A model generated the notes under the pieces. It was not told the origin of the DNA. It saw nothing but the letters and a program-made list of their open reading frames with translations, and did no database searches. The position numbers were made by a program, and so were the translations under genes. Below, one piece after another: positions 15,322 to 23,593 of a stretch of DNA of 30,203 nt. Numbering within the stretch: the stretch's first letter is position 1; the number at the start of each line of letters is the position of its first letter. Source of the DNA: an uncultured Collinsella sp. (lineage in GTDB: Bacteria; Actinomycetota; Coriobacteriia; Coriobacteriales; Coriobacteriaceae); contig CAKUON010000016.1 in the NCBI GenBank assembly GCA_934668875.1, positions 1 to 30,203 on the forward strand, written 5' to 3'.

Positions 15322-16835
15322 TGGCGCAGAGCTTCGATTCCCTTACCGCCGCCCAGATCGCCGCGGGCGTTGCCGCCGGCGACTTTACCGCTACCGAGGT
15401 GGCCCATGCCTCCCTTGCCGCCATCGAGGCGCGCGAGGGCGGGGTCCAGGCATTCCTGCAGGTGTCGCCCGAGCTCGCGTTCGAGGCCGCCGCACGCGTG
15501 GATGCCGACCGTGCCGCCGGAAAGCCGCTGCCCCCGCTCGCGGGCGTGCCGCTGGCCATCAAGGACAACATGAACCTCGTGGGTACGCGCACCACCTGTG
15601 CTTCCCGCATGCTCGAGAACTATCAGAGCGTCTACACCGCCACCTGTGTCCAGCGCATGCTCGACGCCGGCTGCCTGCCCATGGGCAAGGCCAACATGGA
15701 CGAGTTTGCCTTTGGCAGCTCCACCGAGAGCTCGGCGTTCCACCGTACCAACAACCCTTGGGATACCGAGCGCGTGCCCGGTGGCTCCTCGGGCGGCTCC
15801 GCTGCCGCCGTCGCCGCGGGCGAGGTCGCGCTCTCGCTGGGTTCGGACACCGGCGGCTCCATTCGCCAGCCGGCGTCGCTGTGCGGCGTGGTGGGCTTTA
15901 AGCCCACGTATGGCGCCGTGAGCCGTTACGGCGTGGTGGCCTTTGGCTCGTCGCTCGACCAGGTTGGTCCCTTCGGCCGCACGGTCGAGGACGTCGCGCT
16001 GGCCATGAACGCGCTTACCGGCGCGGGCCACGATCCGTACGACTGCACCAGCCAGGACTGCGCCGTCGACTTTACCGAGCACCTCAACGACAGCATCGAG
16101 GGCAAGCGCGTGGGCATCATCCCCGCGTTTATGGAGGCCGAGGGCCTGACGCCCGAGGTCAAGGCCGCTGTTCAGCGCGCCGCCCAGGAGCTGCAGAATC
16201 AGGGCGCCGAGCTGGTCGAGGTCGACCTGCCGCACCTGGACGCCGCTATCGCCGCCTACTACGTCATCGGCCCGGCCGAGGCGTTCTCCAACCTTGCCCG
16301 CTTCGACGGCATTCGCTACGGCTACCAGGAGAAAGGCTGCGCCAACCTGTCCGACCAGAGCTCGCTCTCGCGCGCCCACGGCTTTGGTGCCGAGGCCAAG
16401 CGCCGTCAGATGCTCGGCGCCTACCTGCTGAGCTCGGGCGTGTACGACAAGTACTACTACGCTGCGCAGAAGGCCCGCACGCTCATCACGCAGGACTACG
16501 ATGCCGCGTATGCCAAGGTGGACACGATCCTGATGCCCGCCTCGCCGCGCACGGCCTTTAAGTTTGGCGAGATCAGCGACCCCACGCAGATGTACCTGTC
16601 CGACCTGTACACCATTTCGCTCAACATTTGCGGCAACGGCGGCATCTCGGTGCCGCTGGGCCTGGGCGAGGACAGCAAGCTGCCCGTTTCTGCCCAGCTG
16701 GTGGGGCCTGCCTTTAAGGACCGTCAGCTGCTCACGTTTGCCCGCGCCCTGGAGCGCGGCTTTGCCGATGCCGCCACGGGTGCGCCGGCGCTTTCCGTCG
16801 CGCCCGATTTTGCCGGGAAGGGAGGCGAGCTGTAA
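15321..16835 (+). CDS. gatA: Aspartyl/glutamyl-tRNA amidotransferase subunit A
   Basis: This 504-residue amidase subunit releases ammonia from glutamine and feeds it to GatB. The amidase-signature triad is visible: Lys81 in LAIKDNM, Ser156 in the PGGSSGGSAAAV loop, and Ser180 in DTGGSIRQPA. These match the spacing of Lys79, Ser154 and Ser178 in Staphylococcus aureus GatA. The segment VVGFKPTYGAVSRYGVVAFG is typical of GatA rather than of other amidases. The length is normal. The start overlaps the gatC stop by one base, and the stop overlaps the gatB start by one base, so this is a tight three-gene operon. Confidence 0.97.
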   Translation: MAQSFDSLTAAQIAAGVAAGDFTATEVAHASLAAIEAREGGVQAFLQVSPELAFEAAARVDADRAAGKPLPPLAGVPLAIKDNMNLVGTRTTCASRMLENYQSVYTATCVQRMLDAGCLPMGKANMDEFAFGSSTESSAFHRTNNPWDTERVPGGSSGGSAAAVAAGEVALSLGSDTGGSIRQPASLCGVVGFKPTYGAVSRYGVVAFGSSLDQVGPFGRTVEDVALAMNALTGAGHDPYDCTSQDCAVDFTEHLNDSIEGKRVGIIPAFMEAEGLTPEVKAAVQRAAQELQNQGAELVEVDLPHLDAAIAAYYVIGPAEAFSNLARFDGIRYGYQEKGCANLSDQSSLSRAHGFGAEAKRRQMLGAYLLSSGVYDKYYYAAQKARTLITQDYDAAYAKVDTILMPASPRTAFKFGEISDPTQMYLSDLYTISLNICGNGGISVPLGLGEDSKLPVSAQLVGPAFKDRQLLTFARALERGFADAATGAPALSVAPDFAGKGGEL

Positions 16836-18511
16836 TGAAGGAGCTTTCCGAGGTCCTGCAGGATTGGGAGGCCGTGATCGGCCTGGAGATCCACACTGAG
16901 CTCACCGCACTCGACACCAAGATGTTCTGCAACTGCAAGCTCAGCCACGATGACGAGCCTAACGCCAACGTGTGCCCGGTGTGCCTGGGCCTGCCCGGCG
17001 CCCTGCCGGTGCCCAACAAGCGCGCCATCGAGAGCATCGTCAAGGCAGGTCTCGCCACCAACTGCGAGATTCAGCGCCACTCGATGTTCTACCGCAAGCA
17101 CTATTTCTATCCCGACATGGCCAAGAACTTCCAGACCACGCAGGGTCCGGTCGCCTTTGCCATGTACGGCCACCTGGACCTGGATGTGACCGGTCGCGGT
17201 GCCGCCGAGCGCCCCGACTGCGCGTTTGGTGAGGCCGAGGCCAAGAGCCTGGCGAGCGCTTCGGCCAACGCCGAGGGCCTGTCCACGTCCATGTCGTCGA
17301 CCATGTGCGAGGGCAACCAGCGCGCCGGCCACCTGGCCAGCTACGATGCGTCCAACCTGCAGATGCCCGAGCGCCGCGAGGACGGCTCCTACACGGTGCC
17401 CATCCGCATCCTGCGCATCCACATGGAGGAAGACGCCGCCAAAATGGTGCACGTGGGCGGTGCCGAGGGCCGCATTACCGCCGCGGCCGAGTCGCTCGTC
17501 GACTACAACCGCTGCGGCACGCCGCTGATCGAGCTCGTCACCGAGCCCGACCTGCGCACGCCCGAGGAGGCGCGCCTGTTTATGGAGAAGCTCCGCCGCA
17601 TCTTTGTGACGCTGGGCATTTCCGACTGCTCCATGGAGAAGGGCTCCATGCGCTGTGACGGCAACGTGTCGCTGCGTCGCCGCGGCGAGACCAAGCTGGG
17701 AACCAAGACCGAGCTCAAGAACCTCAACTCGTTTAAGAGCCTGCACGACGGTCTTGCCTACGAGATCTGCCGCCAGGCCGAGGTGCTCGAGGAGGGCGGC
17801 ATCATCTACCAGGAGACCCGCCACTGGGAGCCCAGCCGCAAGCGCACCGTGGTCATGCGTGTGAAGGAAACGGCAGACGACTATCGTCTGTTCCCCGATC
17901 CCGATCTGGCGCCGTTCGATCTGGACGACGAGTTTATCGACCGCTGCCGTGGCGAGATTCCCGAGCTGCCCGATGCTAAGTGCGCCCGTTTTGAGGCCGA
18001 CTTTGGCATTAAGGCGGCCGACGCCGAGCAGATCGCTGGCGACCCGGAGTTTGCCGACTTCTTTGAGGCCGCCGCTGCCGGTATGGCCGGCAAGGAGGCC
18101 CAGACGGTCGCAAACCTGCTGGTGAACGAGATGATCGCCTACCTTAAGGGTGCGGGCGTGTCGCTCGCCGAGTCCGGTATCGCGCCGGCTCAGGTAGCAG
18201 CGCTGGCTAAGCTGCTGGCGACCGACGCCATCAGCTCCAACCAGGCGCACGAGGTCTTTGAGGCCATGGCCCAGACCGGCGACGACCCCAACAAGATCGT
18301 CGACGAGCGCGGTATGCGTCAGGTGAGCGATGCCGGCGCGCTGCAGCCGATCGTGGACGAGGTGCTGGCTAACTGTGCCGATCAGGCACAGCAGTATCGT
18401 GACGGCAACCAGAAGGTCATCGGCTTTTTGGTAGGCCAGTGCATGAAGGCAAGCCGCGGCAAGGGCAACCCGAAGCTCTTCAACGAGTTGCTGAGAACGT
18501 CGCTCTCGTAA
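16835..18511 (+). CDS. gatB: Aspartyl/glutamyl-tRNA amidotransferase subunit B
   Basis: This 558-residue subunit binds the misacylated tRNA, phosphorylates the side chain and amidates it. The N-terminal GatB domain has VIGLEIHTELTALDTKMFC and NVCPVCLGLPGALPV, whose cysteines form the zinc site. Further family motifs are HYFYPDMAKNFQ, EEDAAKMVH and KTELKNLNSF. The C-terminal YqeY-like tRNA-binding domain ends with IGFLVGQCMKASRGKGNP and LFNELL. It is somewhat longer than the common length of about 480. With gatC and gatA it gives a complete amidotransferase. The ATG at 16835 overlaps the gatA stop. A large foldback follows. Confidence 0.97.
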   Translation: MKELSEVLQDWEAVIGLEIHTELTALDTKMFCNCKLSHDDEPNANVCPVCLGLPGALPVPNKRAIESIVKAGLATNCEIQRHSMFYRKHYFYPDMAKNFQTTQGPVAFAMYGHLDLDVTGRGAAERPDCAFGEAEAKSLASASANAEGLSTSMSSTMCEGNQRAGHLASYDASNLQMPERREDGSYTVPIRILRIHMEEDAAKMVHVGGAEGRITAAAESLVDYNRCGTPLIELVTEPDLRTPEEARLFMEKLRRIFVTLGISDCSMEKGSMRCDGNVSLRRRGETKLGTKTELKNLNSFKSLHDGLAYEICRQAEVLEEGGIIYQETRHWEPSRKRTVVMRVKETADDYRLFPDPDLAPFDLDDEFIDRCRGEIPELPDAKCARFEADFGIKAADAEQIAGDPEFADFFEAAAAGMAGKEAQTVANLLVNEMIAYLKGAGVSLAESGIAPAQVAALAKLLATDAISSNQAHEVFEAMAQTGDDPNKIVDERGMRQVSDAGALQPIVDEVLANCADQAQQYRDGNQKVIGFLVGQCMKASRGKGNPKLFNELLRTSLS

Positions 18512-18514
18512 ACG

Positions 18515-18650
18515 GGAACCGAGGGGCCGGGCGCAGGGCCTTGCCTCTCAATTTCGGACAGTCCTGACTCACGACGGAGGCGCCACTGGCGCCTCCTGTT
18601 CGTGCGGAACTCATTGAGAGACAAGGCCCTGCGCCCGGCCCCTCGGTTCC
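18515..18650. repeat. 136-bp foldback with 38-bp inverted arms
   Basis: The arm 18515-18552 pairs with 18613-18650 at 37 of 38 positions (one C-A mismatch at 18544/18621). The centre contains a second stem GGAGGCGCC (18576-18584)/GGCGCCTCC (18588-18596). It starts 4 bp after the gatB stop. The length and perfection exceed a normal terminator; a mobile foldback element or dispersed repeat is likely. Confidence 0.75.
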
Positions 18651-18696
18651 GTGACGACTCGGCCGTTCGGGTCAGGTAGGCTGAATTGAATTTGGT

Positions 18697-18728
18697 GAAT
18701 GAGGGCGCCGTTGGCGCCCTCATTCTTT
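18697..18728. terminator. Bidirectional terminator between gatB and araC-type gene
   Basis: GAATGAGGGCGCC (18697-18709) pairs perfectly with GGCGCCCTCATTC (18713-18725), followed on the plus strand by TTT and an A+T-rich run. It lies between convergent genes, and the regulator's stop codon abuts it. Confidence 0.75.
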
Positions 18729-19731
18729 ATATATGTTGGGAGCGCCAGGTGGTGGGGGTGGTGCCGGTGTGTTGCTTGAAGGCTTGGGCGAAGGCGGCCT
18801 GCTGAGGGTAGCCTAGACGCTCTGCAACCTGCGCTATCGTGAGCGAGCTATCGGTCAAAAGGTCCTGTGCTCGCTCTATACGGCGTCTGCGAATGTAGGC
18901 GCCCAGGGACTCGCCAGTTTGGGCTTTAAAGGTGGCGCACAGCTTGGAGCGGCTTGTGTAGAGCCCCTCGGCCACCTCGTTGATACCCACATGTCTGCCC
19001 TTATCGAGCGAGCGTTCTACAAGGCTCGTCGCTTCCTCGGCAATAGTCACGCTGGCACGCGTGTCTGCCGCCTGCCGCGCCAGCTTGTGGGCCGCGCGCG
19101 AACAGGCGAGCTCGGCGACCATGGCTTCCACAATGCCCTGCATATAGATATGTCCGCCTACGGTACGGGCGCGTTCCTCGTTAATCCGGCGCAGCGTGTG
19201 GCAGATGGCGGACGTCGCCTCTTCGTGCCACGGCTCGGCAAACGCCTCGAAGACTCCCGCGAACTCGCTCGGATAGCGGCTCTCCAACTCGTCAAAATAG
19301 CCGGGCAAAAAGAGCACCGAGCGCGAGTGGTAGAGCTGCCCTGCAAACAGCGGGCTCAGCTCCTCGCCGCAGTTATCTTGAATAAAACTGCAAATCGCAT
19401 TGTTCGGCCACGGTCCGCGCAGCGGCTTAAGGTTCGCAGGCGTTATGCCGGCCTCGGGCATGCATGCGAGCGTGGACGCACTGATCTCGCTCACGCAGGC
19501 ATACGGCTCGGGCGTGTACTCGACTAGGTGCATGTCGCGGGTCGGAGTAATGAAATGCTCCATGACGATGCAGCTGGGGGAGAGGGGCATGATCCATGCG
19601 CGGCCGTGCGCCCGGTCGTTTGCCACCTCGCCGGTAAAAACGGCGCCCTTGCCGGTAAGCTCCAGGCCAAACTGCTCAAACTGCGGTGCGTAGAGCTCGG
19701 TTATGTCGGTCGCTGCCCGCCGTATTTGCAA
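18727..19731 (-). CDS. AraC-family transcriptional regulator
   Basis: This 334-residue DNA-binding protein has the two-helix-turn-helix AraC domain at its C-terminus (about 235-334), with GINEVAEGLYTSRSKLCATF as the first motif and TIAQVAERLGYPQQAAFAQAF as the second, then the GTTPTTWR end. The N-terminal 220 residues are a sensing domain that is not recognised. It is transcribed away from a two-gene ABC transporter, as with YbtA and the YbtPQ iron-siderophore transporter in Yersinia, so control of that transporter is likely. The start is a TTG at 19731 with AAAGGGA a few bases upstream; no ATG fits better. The start overlaps one of two 15-bp direct repeats, which suggests it also controls itself. 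Confidence 0.88.
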   Translation of the reverse strand: MQIRRAATDITELYAPQFEQFGLELTGKGAVFTGEVANDRAHGRAWIMPLSPSCIVMEHFITPTRDMHLVEYTPEPYACVSEISASTLACMPEAGITPANLKPLRGPWPNNAICSFIQDNCGEELSPLFAGQLYHSRSVLFLPGYFDELESRYPSEFAGVFEAFAEPWHEEATSAICHTLRRINEERARTVGGHIYMQGIVEAMVAELACSRAAHKLARQAADTRASVTIAEEATSLVERSLDKGRHVGINEVAEGLYTSRSKLCATFKAQTGESLGAYIRRRRIERAQDLLTDSSLTIAQVAERLGYPQQAAFAQAFKQHTGTTPTTWRSQHI

Positions 19732-19760
19732 AAGCGTCCCTTTCCTTTGCAGAAACGTCC
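19725..19760. promoter_or_regulatory. Two 15-bp direct repeats, probable AraC-type operator
   Basis: TTTGCAAAAGCGTCC (19725-19739) and TTTGCAGAAACGTCC (19746-19760) match at 13 of 15 positions and start 21 bp apart, two turns of the helix. This is the usual arrangement for AraC-family sites. They overlap the start and ribosome site of the regulator gene. Confidence 0.6.
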
Positions 19761-19769
19761 ACGCCTGGC

Positions 19770-19798
19770 TTGATTGTGAGCCATGGCTAACACATCAA
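19770..19798. promoter_or_regulatory. Imperfect palindrome in the divergent promoter
   Basis: TTGATTGTGAGCC and GGCTAACACATCAA form an interrupted dyad around the perfect core AGCCATGGCT (19779-19788). It lies between the regulator and the ABC transporter genes and may be an operator or part of the promoter. Confidence 0.45.
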
Positions 19799-19845
19799 TG
19801 ATAAGTTCATTACGGTTAACTCTCAAGCCGTTAGAAAGGAATCTC

Positions 19846-21672
19846 ATGGCAAAGGGATCAAAAAAGGAAGGTGGCGGTATCGGCGAGCTGCTCGCGTATG
19901 CCGGTAACCGCAAATTCCTAACGTATTTGGGCATGGTGCTTTCGGCGCTCTCGCAGCTGCTGAGCTTTGGCCCGTACGTGTGCATCTGGCTTGTCGCGCG
20001 CGATTTGATCGCCGTGGCACCTAACTGGAGCGAAGCCAGCAACATCGCGATGTATGGCTGGTGGGCGGTTGGTTTTGCCCTGGCAAGCATCGTGGTCTAT
20101 TTCGTGGGACTCATGTGCACGCACCTGTCCGCGTTTCGCTGCGCGTCCAATATTCGCAAGACTACGAGCGAGCACCTGCTTAAGCTGTCGCTTGGCTACT
20201 TTGACACGCATGCCACCGGCGAGTTGCGTCGTATCGTAGACGGGTGTGCCGCCTCTACCGAGACGCTGCTCGCGCACATGCTGCCCGATACCGCGGGCGC
20301 CGCCGCCATGGTCGTGGGCCTGCTCGTGTTGCTTTTTGCTCTCGATTGGCGTTTGGGTGCTGCGTGCCTCATCTCGGTCGTCATTTCGTTTGGCGCCATG
20401 GCCACCATGATGAGCGGCAAGGGCGCCGAGTTCATGAAGGCCTACATGGGTGCGCTGGTCAAGATGAACAAGACCGGCACCGAATACGTGCGCGGCATTC
20501 CCGTGGTCAAGGTATTCCAGCAGACGGTCTACTCTTTTAAGGCTTTCCACGATGCGATTGCCGAGTACGCGCGCCTGGCGCAAGACTATTCGGGTACGTT
20601 CTGCCGCGGCCCGCAGGTGCTCAACCTTACGGCGTTAAACGGCCTCGTGGCGTTCTTTTTGCCTGTGGCACTGCTGCTGGCGCCGGGCGAGACAGACTTC
20701 CCGCACTTTTTGACCAACTTCACCTTTTACGCGATCTTTTCGGCCGTGGTGCCGACGGCTATGACCAAGCTTATGTTTGTGAGCGAGGCATCTCAGATGA
20801 GCGCCGATTCGCTGGCCCGCATCCGCAGCATTATGGAGTCCCAGCAGCTTCCCGTGCCCGCTCATCCCAAGCATCCTGTTGGCAGTGATGTACGCTTTGA
20901 TGACGTGAGCTTTACGCACGAGGGTGCCGAGGCACCTGCCGTTAGCCATGTCAGTTTCAGCGTTTCCGCTGGTAGCACCCTTGCGCTTGTGGGTCCCTCG
21001 GGTGGCGGCAAGTCAACCTGCGCAAGCCTGATTCCTCGTTTTTGGGATGTTTCCTCGGGTCGAGTGCTCGTAGGCGGTGTGGACGTCCGAGACATGGATC
21101 CTCACGAGCTCATGGACCAGGTTGCCTTTGTGTTCCAGACCAACCAGCTGTTCCGCCAGACGCTTGCCGACAACGTGCGTGCCTCCAAGCCTACGGCCAC
21201 TGATGACGAAGTGCGTGCGGCCCTCTCCGCGGCCCAGTGCGACGATATCGTGGCCAAGCTCCCGCAGGGTATCAATACCATGCTCGGTGCTGGCGGGGCA
21301 TATCTTTCGGGCGGCGAGGTGCAGCGCGTGGCGCTTGCCCGTGCCATCCTCAAGGACGCGCCCATCGTGGTGCTCGACGAGGCCACGGCGTTTGCCGATC
21401 CCGAGAACGAGGCGCTCATCCAGCGCGCCTTTAGCAAGCTGGCGGCGGGCCGCACCGTCATTATGATCGCGCATCGACTTTCGACCGTGGTGGGCGCCGA
21501 CCAAATTGTGGTGCTCAACCAGGGCGGCGTGCGGGAGTCGGGCACCCATGCCGAGCTGCTGAGTCGGCATGGCCTGTACGCCAAGATGTGGGCCGAGTAT
21601 GAGCAGGCCGCGAGCTGGAAGATCACTGCCGCGACCGCAGATGTTGCCGCCGCGAAGGGAGGCGAGGCTTAA
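19846..21672 (+). CDS. ABC transporter, fused permease and ATPase, first subunit (IrtA/YbtP-like)
   Basis: This 608-residue half-transporter has an N-terminal exporter-type membrane domain (about 20-310, six helices, with the SLGYFDTHATGELRRIVDG coupling region). The C-terminal ATPase has Walker A GPSGGGKST (about 382-390), signature LSGGEVQR, Walker B VVLDEATA and the H-loop AHRLST. The D-loop reads AFAD instead of the usual SLD, so the two ATP sites of the heterodimer may be unequal. The ATG at 19846 follows AAAGGA (19835-19840); an upstream in-frame ATG at 19783 lies in the operator region. It is followed with no gap by a second half-transporter. With the AraC gene, the set resembles siderophore-type IrtAB/YbtPQ systems, but the substrate is unproven. 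Confidence 0.88.
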   Translation: MAKGSKKEGGGIGELLAYAGNRKFLTYLGMVLSALSQLLSFGPYVCIWLVARDLIAVAPNWSEASNIAMYGWWAVGFALASIVVYFVGLMCTHLSAFRCASNIRKTTSEHLLKLSLGYFDTHATGELRRIVDGCAASTETLLAHMLPDTAGAAAMVVGLLVLLFALDWRLGAACLISVVISFGAMATMMSGKGAEFMKAYMGALVKMNKTGTEYVRGIPVVKVFQQTVYSFKAFHDAIAEYARLAQDYSGTFCRGPQVLNLTALNGLVAFFLPVALLLAPGETDFPHFLTNFTFYAIFSAVVPTAMTKLMFVSEASQMSADSLARIRSIMESQQLPVPAHPKHPVGSDVRFDDVSFTHEGAEAPAVSHVSFSVSAGSTLALVGPSGGGKSTCASLIPRFWDVSSGRVLVGGVDVRDMDPHELMDQVAFVFQTNQLFRQTLADNVRASKPTATDDEVRAALSAAQCDDIVAKLPQGINTMLGAGGAYLSGGEVQRVALARAILKDAPIVVLDEATAFADPENEALIQRAFSKLAAGRTVIMIAHRLSTVVGADQIVVLNQGGVRESGTHAELLSRHGLYAKMWAEYEQAASWKITAATADVAAAKGGEA

Positions 21673-23430
21673 ATGTTCGCCTCATTCCAAAAGAAGTATT
21701 TCCTGTCCGACAAAGGTATCGCCGGCGTAAAGCGCGGCATATTCTGGACCACACTCACCAATCTCATCACCATGGCCGGCATGAGCTTTTTGTTCCTGGT
21801 CATGGCCGGCTTTGTCGAGCATCTCGCCAATGGGGCCGACCTGCCGGATGCCCTGCCAATTGTGGGCGGCCTCCTGGTCTTTTTCGTGATGCTCTTTGCC
21901 TCTAACTGGCAACAGTACTACTACACGTACTGCATCTTTTACGAGGAGTGCGGCAAGCAGCGCATGGGGATTGCCGAGCGCTTGCGCAAACTGCCGTTGT
22001 CGTTTTTCGGCCGTCGTGATCTGGCCGATCTAACCGAAACCATCATGGGCGACGTTCAGACTATGGAGCATGCCTACAGTCATGTGCTGGGAGAACTCTG
22101 GGGCGCCATCATCGCAAGCGCCATCGTGTTCGTGGCGTCGCTGTTCTTTTGCTGGCAGCTGGCGATTGCGGCGTTTTGGAGCGTGCCCGTGGCCTTTGCC
22201 GTGCTGTATCTGACACGCGGGCCCATGACCCCGGTGTTCGACCGCGTGCGCGCCGAGAAGGTCAAGGTCACCGAGGCGATTCAGGAGACGCTCGACTGCG
22301 TGCGCGAGATTCGCGCGACCAATCAGGAGACGCATTATCTTGAGGGCCTCAACGCCGTGATTGATGCCGAGGAGCGCGAGACCACTAAGGGAGAACTCGT
22401 TAACGGGCTTTTGGTCAACTCCGCCTTTGTCATTTTGCGTCTGGGGATCGCTTCCACGCTGGTAACGGGCGCCGCGATGGTCGCCGCCGGCCAGGTCGAC
22501 TTCATGGTGATGTTCGCCTTCCTGCTCATGGTGAGCCGCATCTACGCGCCGTTCGACCAGGCCCTCATGCTCGTCTCCGAGCTGTTCGCCGCTGAGTCCT
22601 CCGCCAAGCGCATGCGTTCCATCATGGAGGAGTCCGTGGCGCAGGGTGACGAGAAGTTTGAGCCTGCGGGCCACGACGTGGTGTTCGATCACGTGGCATT
22701 TGGTTATGGTGCGGGCGAGGACGGCCGCGCCGGCGAGAAAGTTCTTACCGATGTGAGTTTTACCGCTAAGGAAGGCGAGGTCACGGCACTGGTCGGTCCT
22801 TCGGGCTCTGGCAAGTCTACGGTGAGCCGACTGGCCGCGCGCTTTTGGGATGCCACCGCGGGCAAGGTTACCGTGGGTGGCGTGGATGTTGCGGGCGTGG
22901 ACCCCGAGGTACTGCTGCGCGACTACGCCATTGTGTTCCAGGACGTGCTGCTCTTTGACGACACGGTGATGGGCAACATCCGCCTGGGCCGTCGCGATGC
23001 CACCGACGAGGAAGTCCTCGCGGCCGCGCGTGCCGCCAACTGCGACGAGTTCGTAAGTCGCATGCCGCAGGGCTATGACACCATGATTGGCGAGAACGGC
23101 TCCAAGCTTTCCGGCGGTGAGCGTCAGCGCATCTCCATCGCCCGTGCGCTGCTTAAGGATGCGCCGATCGTGCTGCTGGACGAGGCGACGGCGAGCTTGG
23201 ACGTGGAGAACGAAACCGTGGTGCAGCAAGCGCTTTCTCGCCTGCTCGCCGGCAAAACGGTCATCGTGATCGCCCACCGCATGCGTACGGTAGAAAATGC
23301 CGACAAGATCGTCGTGCTCAAAGATGGCGTAGTCGCCGAGCAGGGCGCCCCGGCGCAACTCAAGGCGGCAGGCGGAGAATTCGCCCGTATGGTCGCGCTG
23401 CAAAAGGAAGCAGCAACCTGGCAGCTGTAA
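21673..23430 (+). CDS. ABC transporter, fused permease and ATPase, second subunit (IrtB/YbtQ-like)
   Basis: This 585-residue partner has six predicted membrane helices (about 20-310) and a complete ATPase domain: Walker A GPSGSGKST, Q-loop in VFQDVLLFDD, signature LSGGERQRISIARAL, Walker B and D-loop VLLLDEATASLD, and H-loop AHRMRT. All the nucleotide-binding motifs are standard, unlike the D-loop of its neighbour. The ATG at 21673 follows the previous stop directly, and GGGAGGCGAGG at the end of the first gene can serve as ribosome site, so the two are coupled and probably form a heterodimer in the inner membrane. Confidence 0.9.
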   Translation: MFASFQKKYFLSDKGIAGVKRGIFWTTLTNLITMAGMSFLFLVMAGFVEHLANGADLPDALPIVGGLLVFFVMLFASNWQQYYYTYCIFYEECGKQRMGIAERLRKLPLSFFGRRDLADLTETIMGDVQTMEHAYSHVLGELWGAIIASAIVFVASLFFCWQLAIAAFWSVPVAFAVLYLTRGPMTPVFDRVRAEKVKVTEAIQETLDCVREIRATNQETHYLEGLNAVIDAEERETTKGELVNGLLVNSAFVILRLGIASTLVTGAAMVAAGQVDFMVMFAFLLMVSRIYAPFDQALMLVSELFAAESSAKRMRSIMEESVAQGDEKFEPAGHDVVFDHVAFGYGAGEDGRAGEKVLTDVSFTAKEGEVTALVGPSGSGKSTVSRLAARFWDATAGKVTVGGVDVAGVDPEVLLRDYAIVFQDVLLFDDTVMGNIRLGRRDATDEEVLAAARAANCDEFVSRMPQGYDTMIGENGSKLSGGERQRISIARALLKDAPIVLLDEATASLDVENETVVQQALSRLLAGKTVIVIAHRMRTVENADKIVVLKDGVVAEQGAPAQLKAAGGEFARMVALQKEAATWQL

Positions 23431-23433
23431 GAA

Positions 23434-23462
23434 TGTGACAAAGTGACAGTCCCTCTGTCACA
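23434..23462. repeat. Hairpin after the ABC operon, GACAGTCCC type
   Basis: TGTGACA (23434-23440) pairs with TGTCACA (23456-23462). The loop AAGTGACAGTCCCTC is close to that of the hairpin at 24935-24971, which lies on the other side of the ATPase gene. Confidence 0.6.
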
Positions 23463-23500
23463 CTTCATTGTATATGATGAAAATGTAACAAAACTGCCCT

Positions 23501-23577
23501 AAAACTTCCGTAAATGTGATAAATATCACGTTTTACCCAGGGTAAAATGTGAGAAATCTCACATTTACGGAAGTTTT
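23501..23577. promoter_or_regulatory. 77-bp inverted repeat made of two covarying dyads before the ATPase gene
   Basis: Arms 23501-23538 and 23540-23577 pair at most of 38 positions. Each arm holds its own small dyad: GTGAT-AAAT-ATCAC (23516-23529) and GTGAG-AAAT-CTCAC (23549-23562). The fifth base pair differs (T-A versus G-C) but pairs in both. The dyad centres are 33 bp apart, about three helix turns. It probably works as an operator pair. Confidence 0.65.
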
Positions 23578-23593
23578 TTGCGGGAGGTCGGTC

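Noticed and set aside
16724..18250. Long minus-strand open frame (508 codons) opposite gatB
   Set aside because: It is a shadow of gatB caused by high G+C; it has no family motifs and no ribosome site.
22030..23403. Long minus-strand open frame (457 codons) opposite the second ABC gene
   Set aside because: It is the antisense of a gene with clear ATPase motifs; its composition is rich in His and Arg as expected for a shadow frame.
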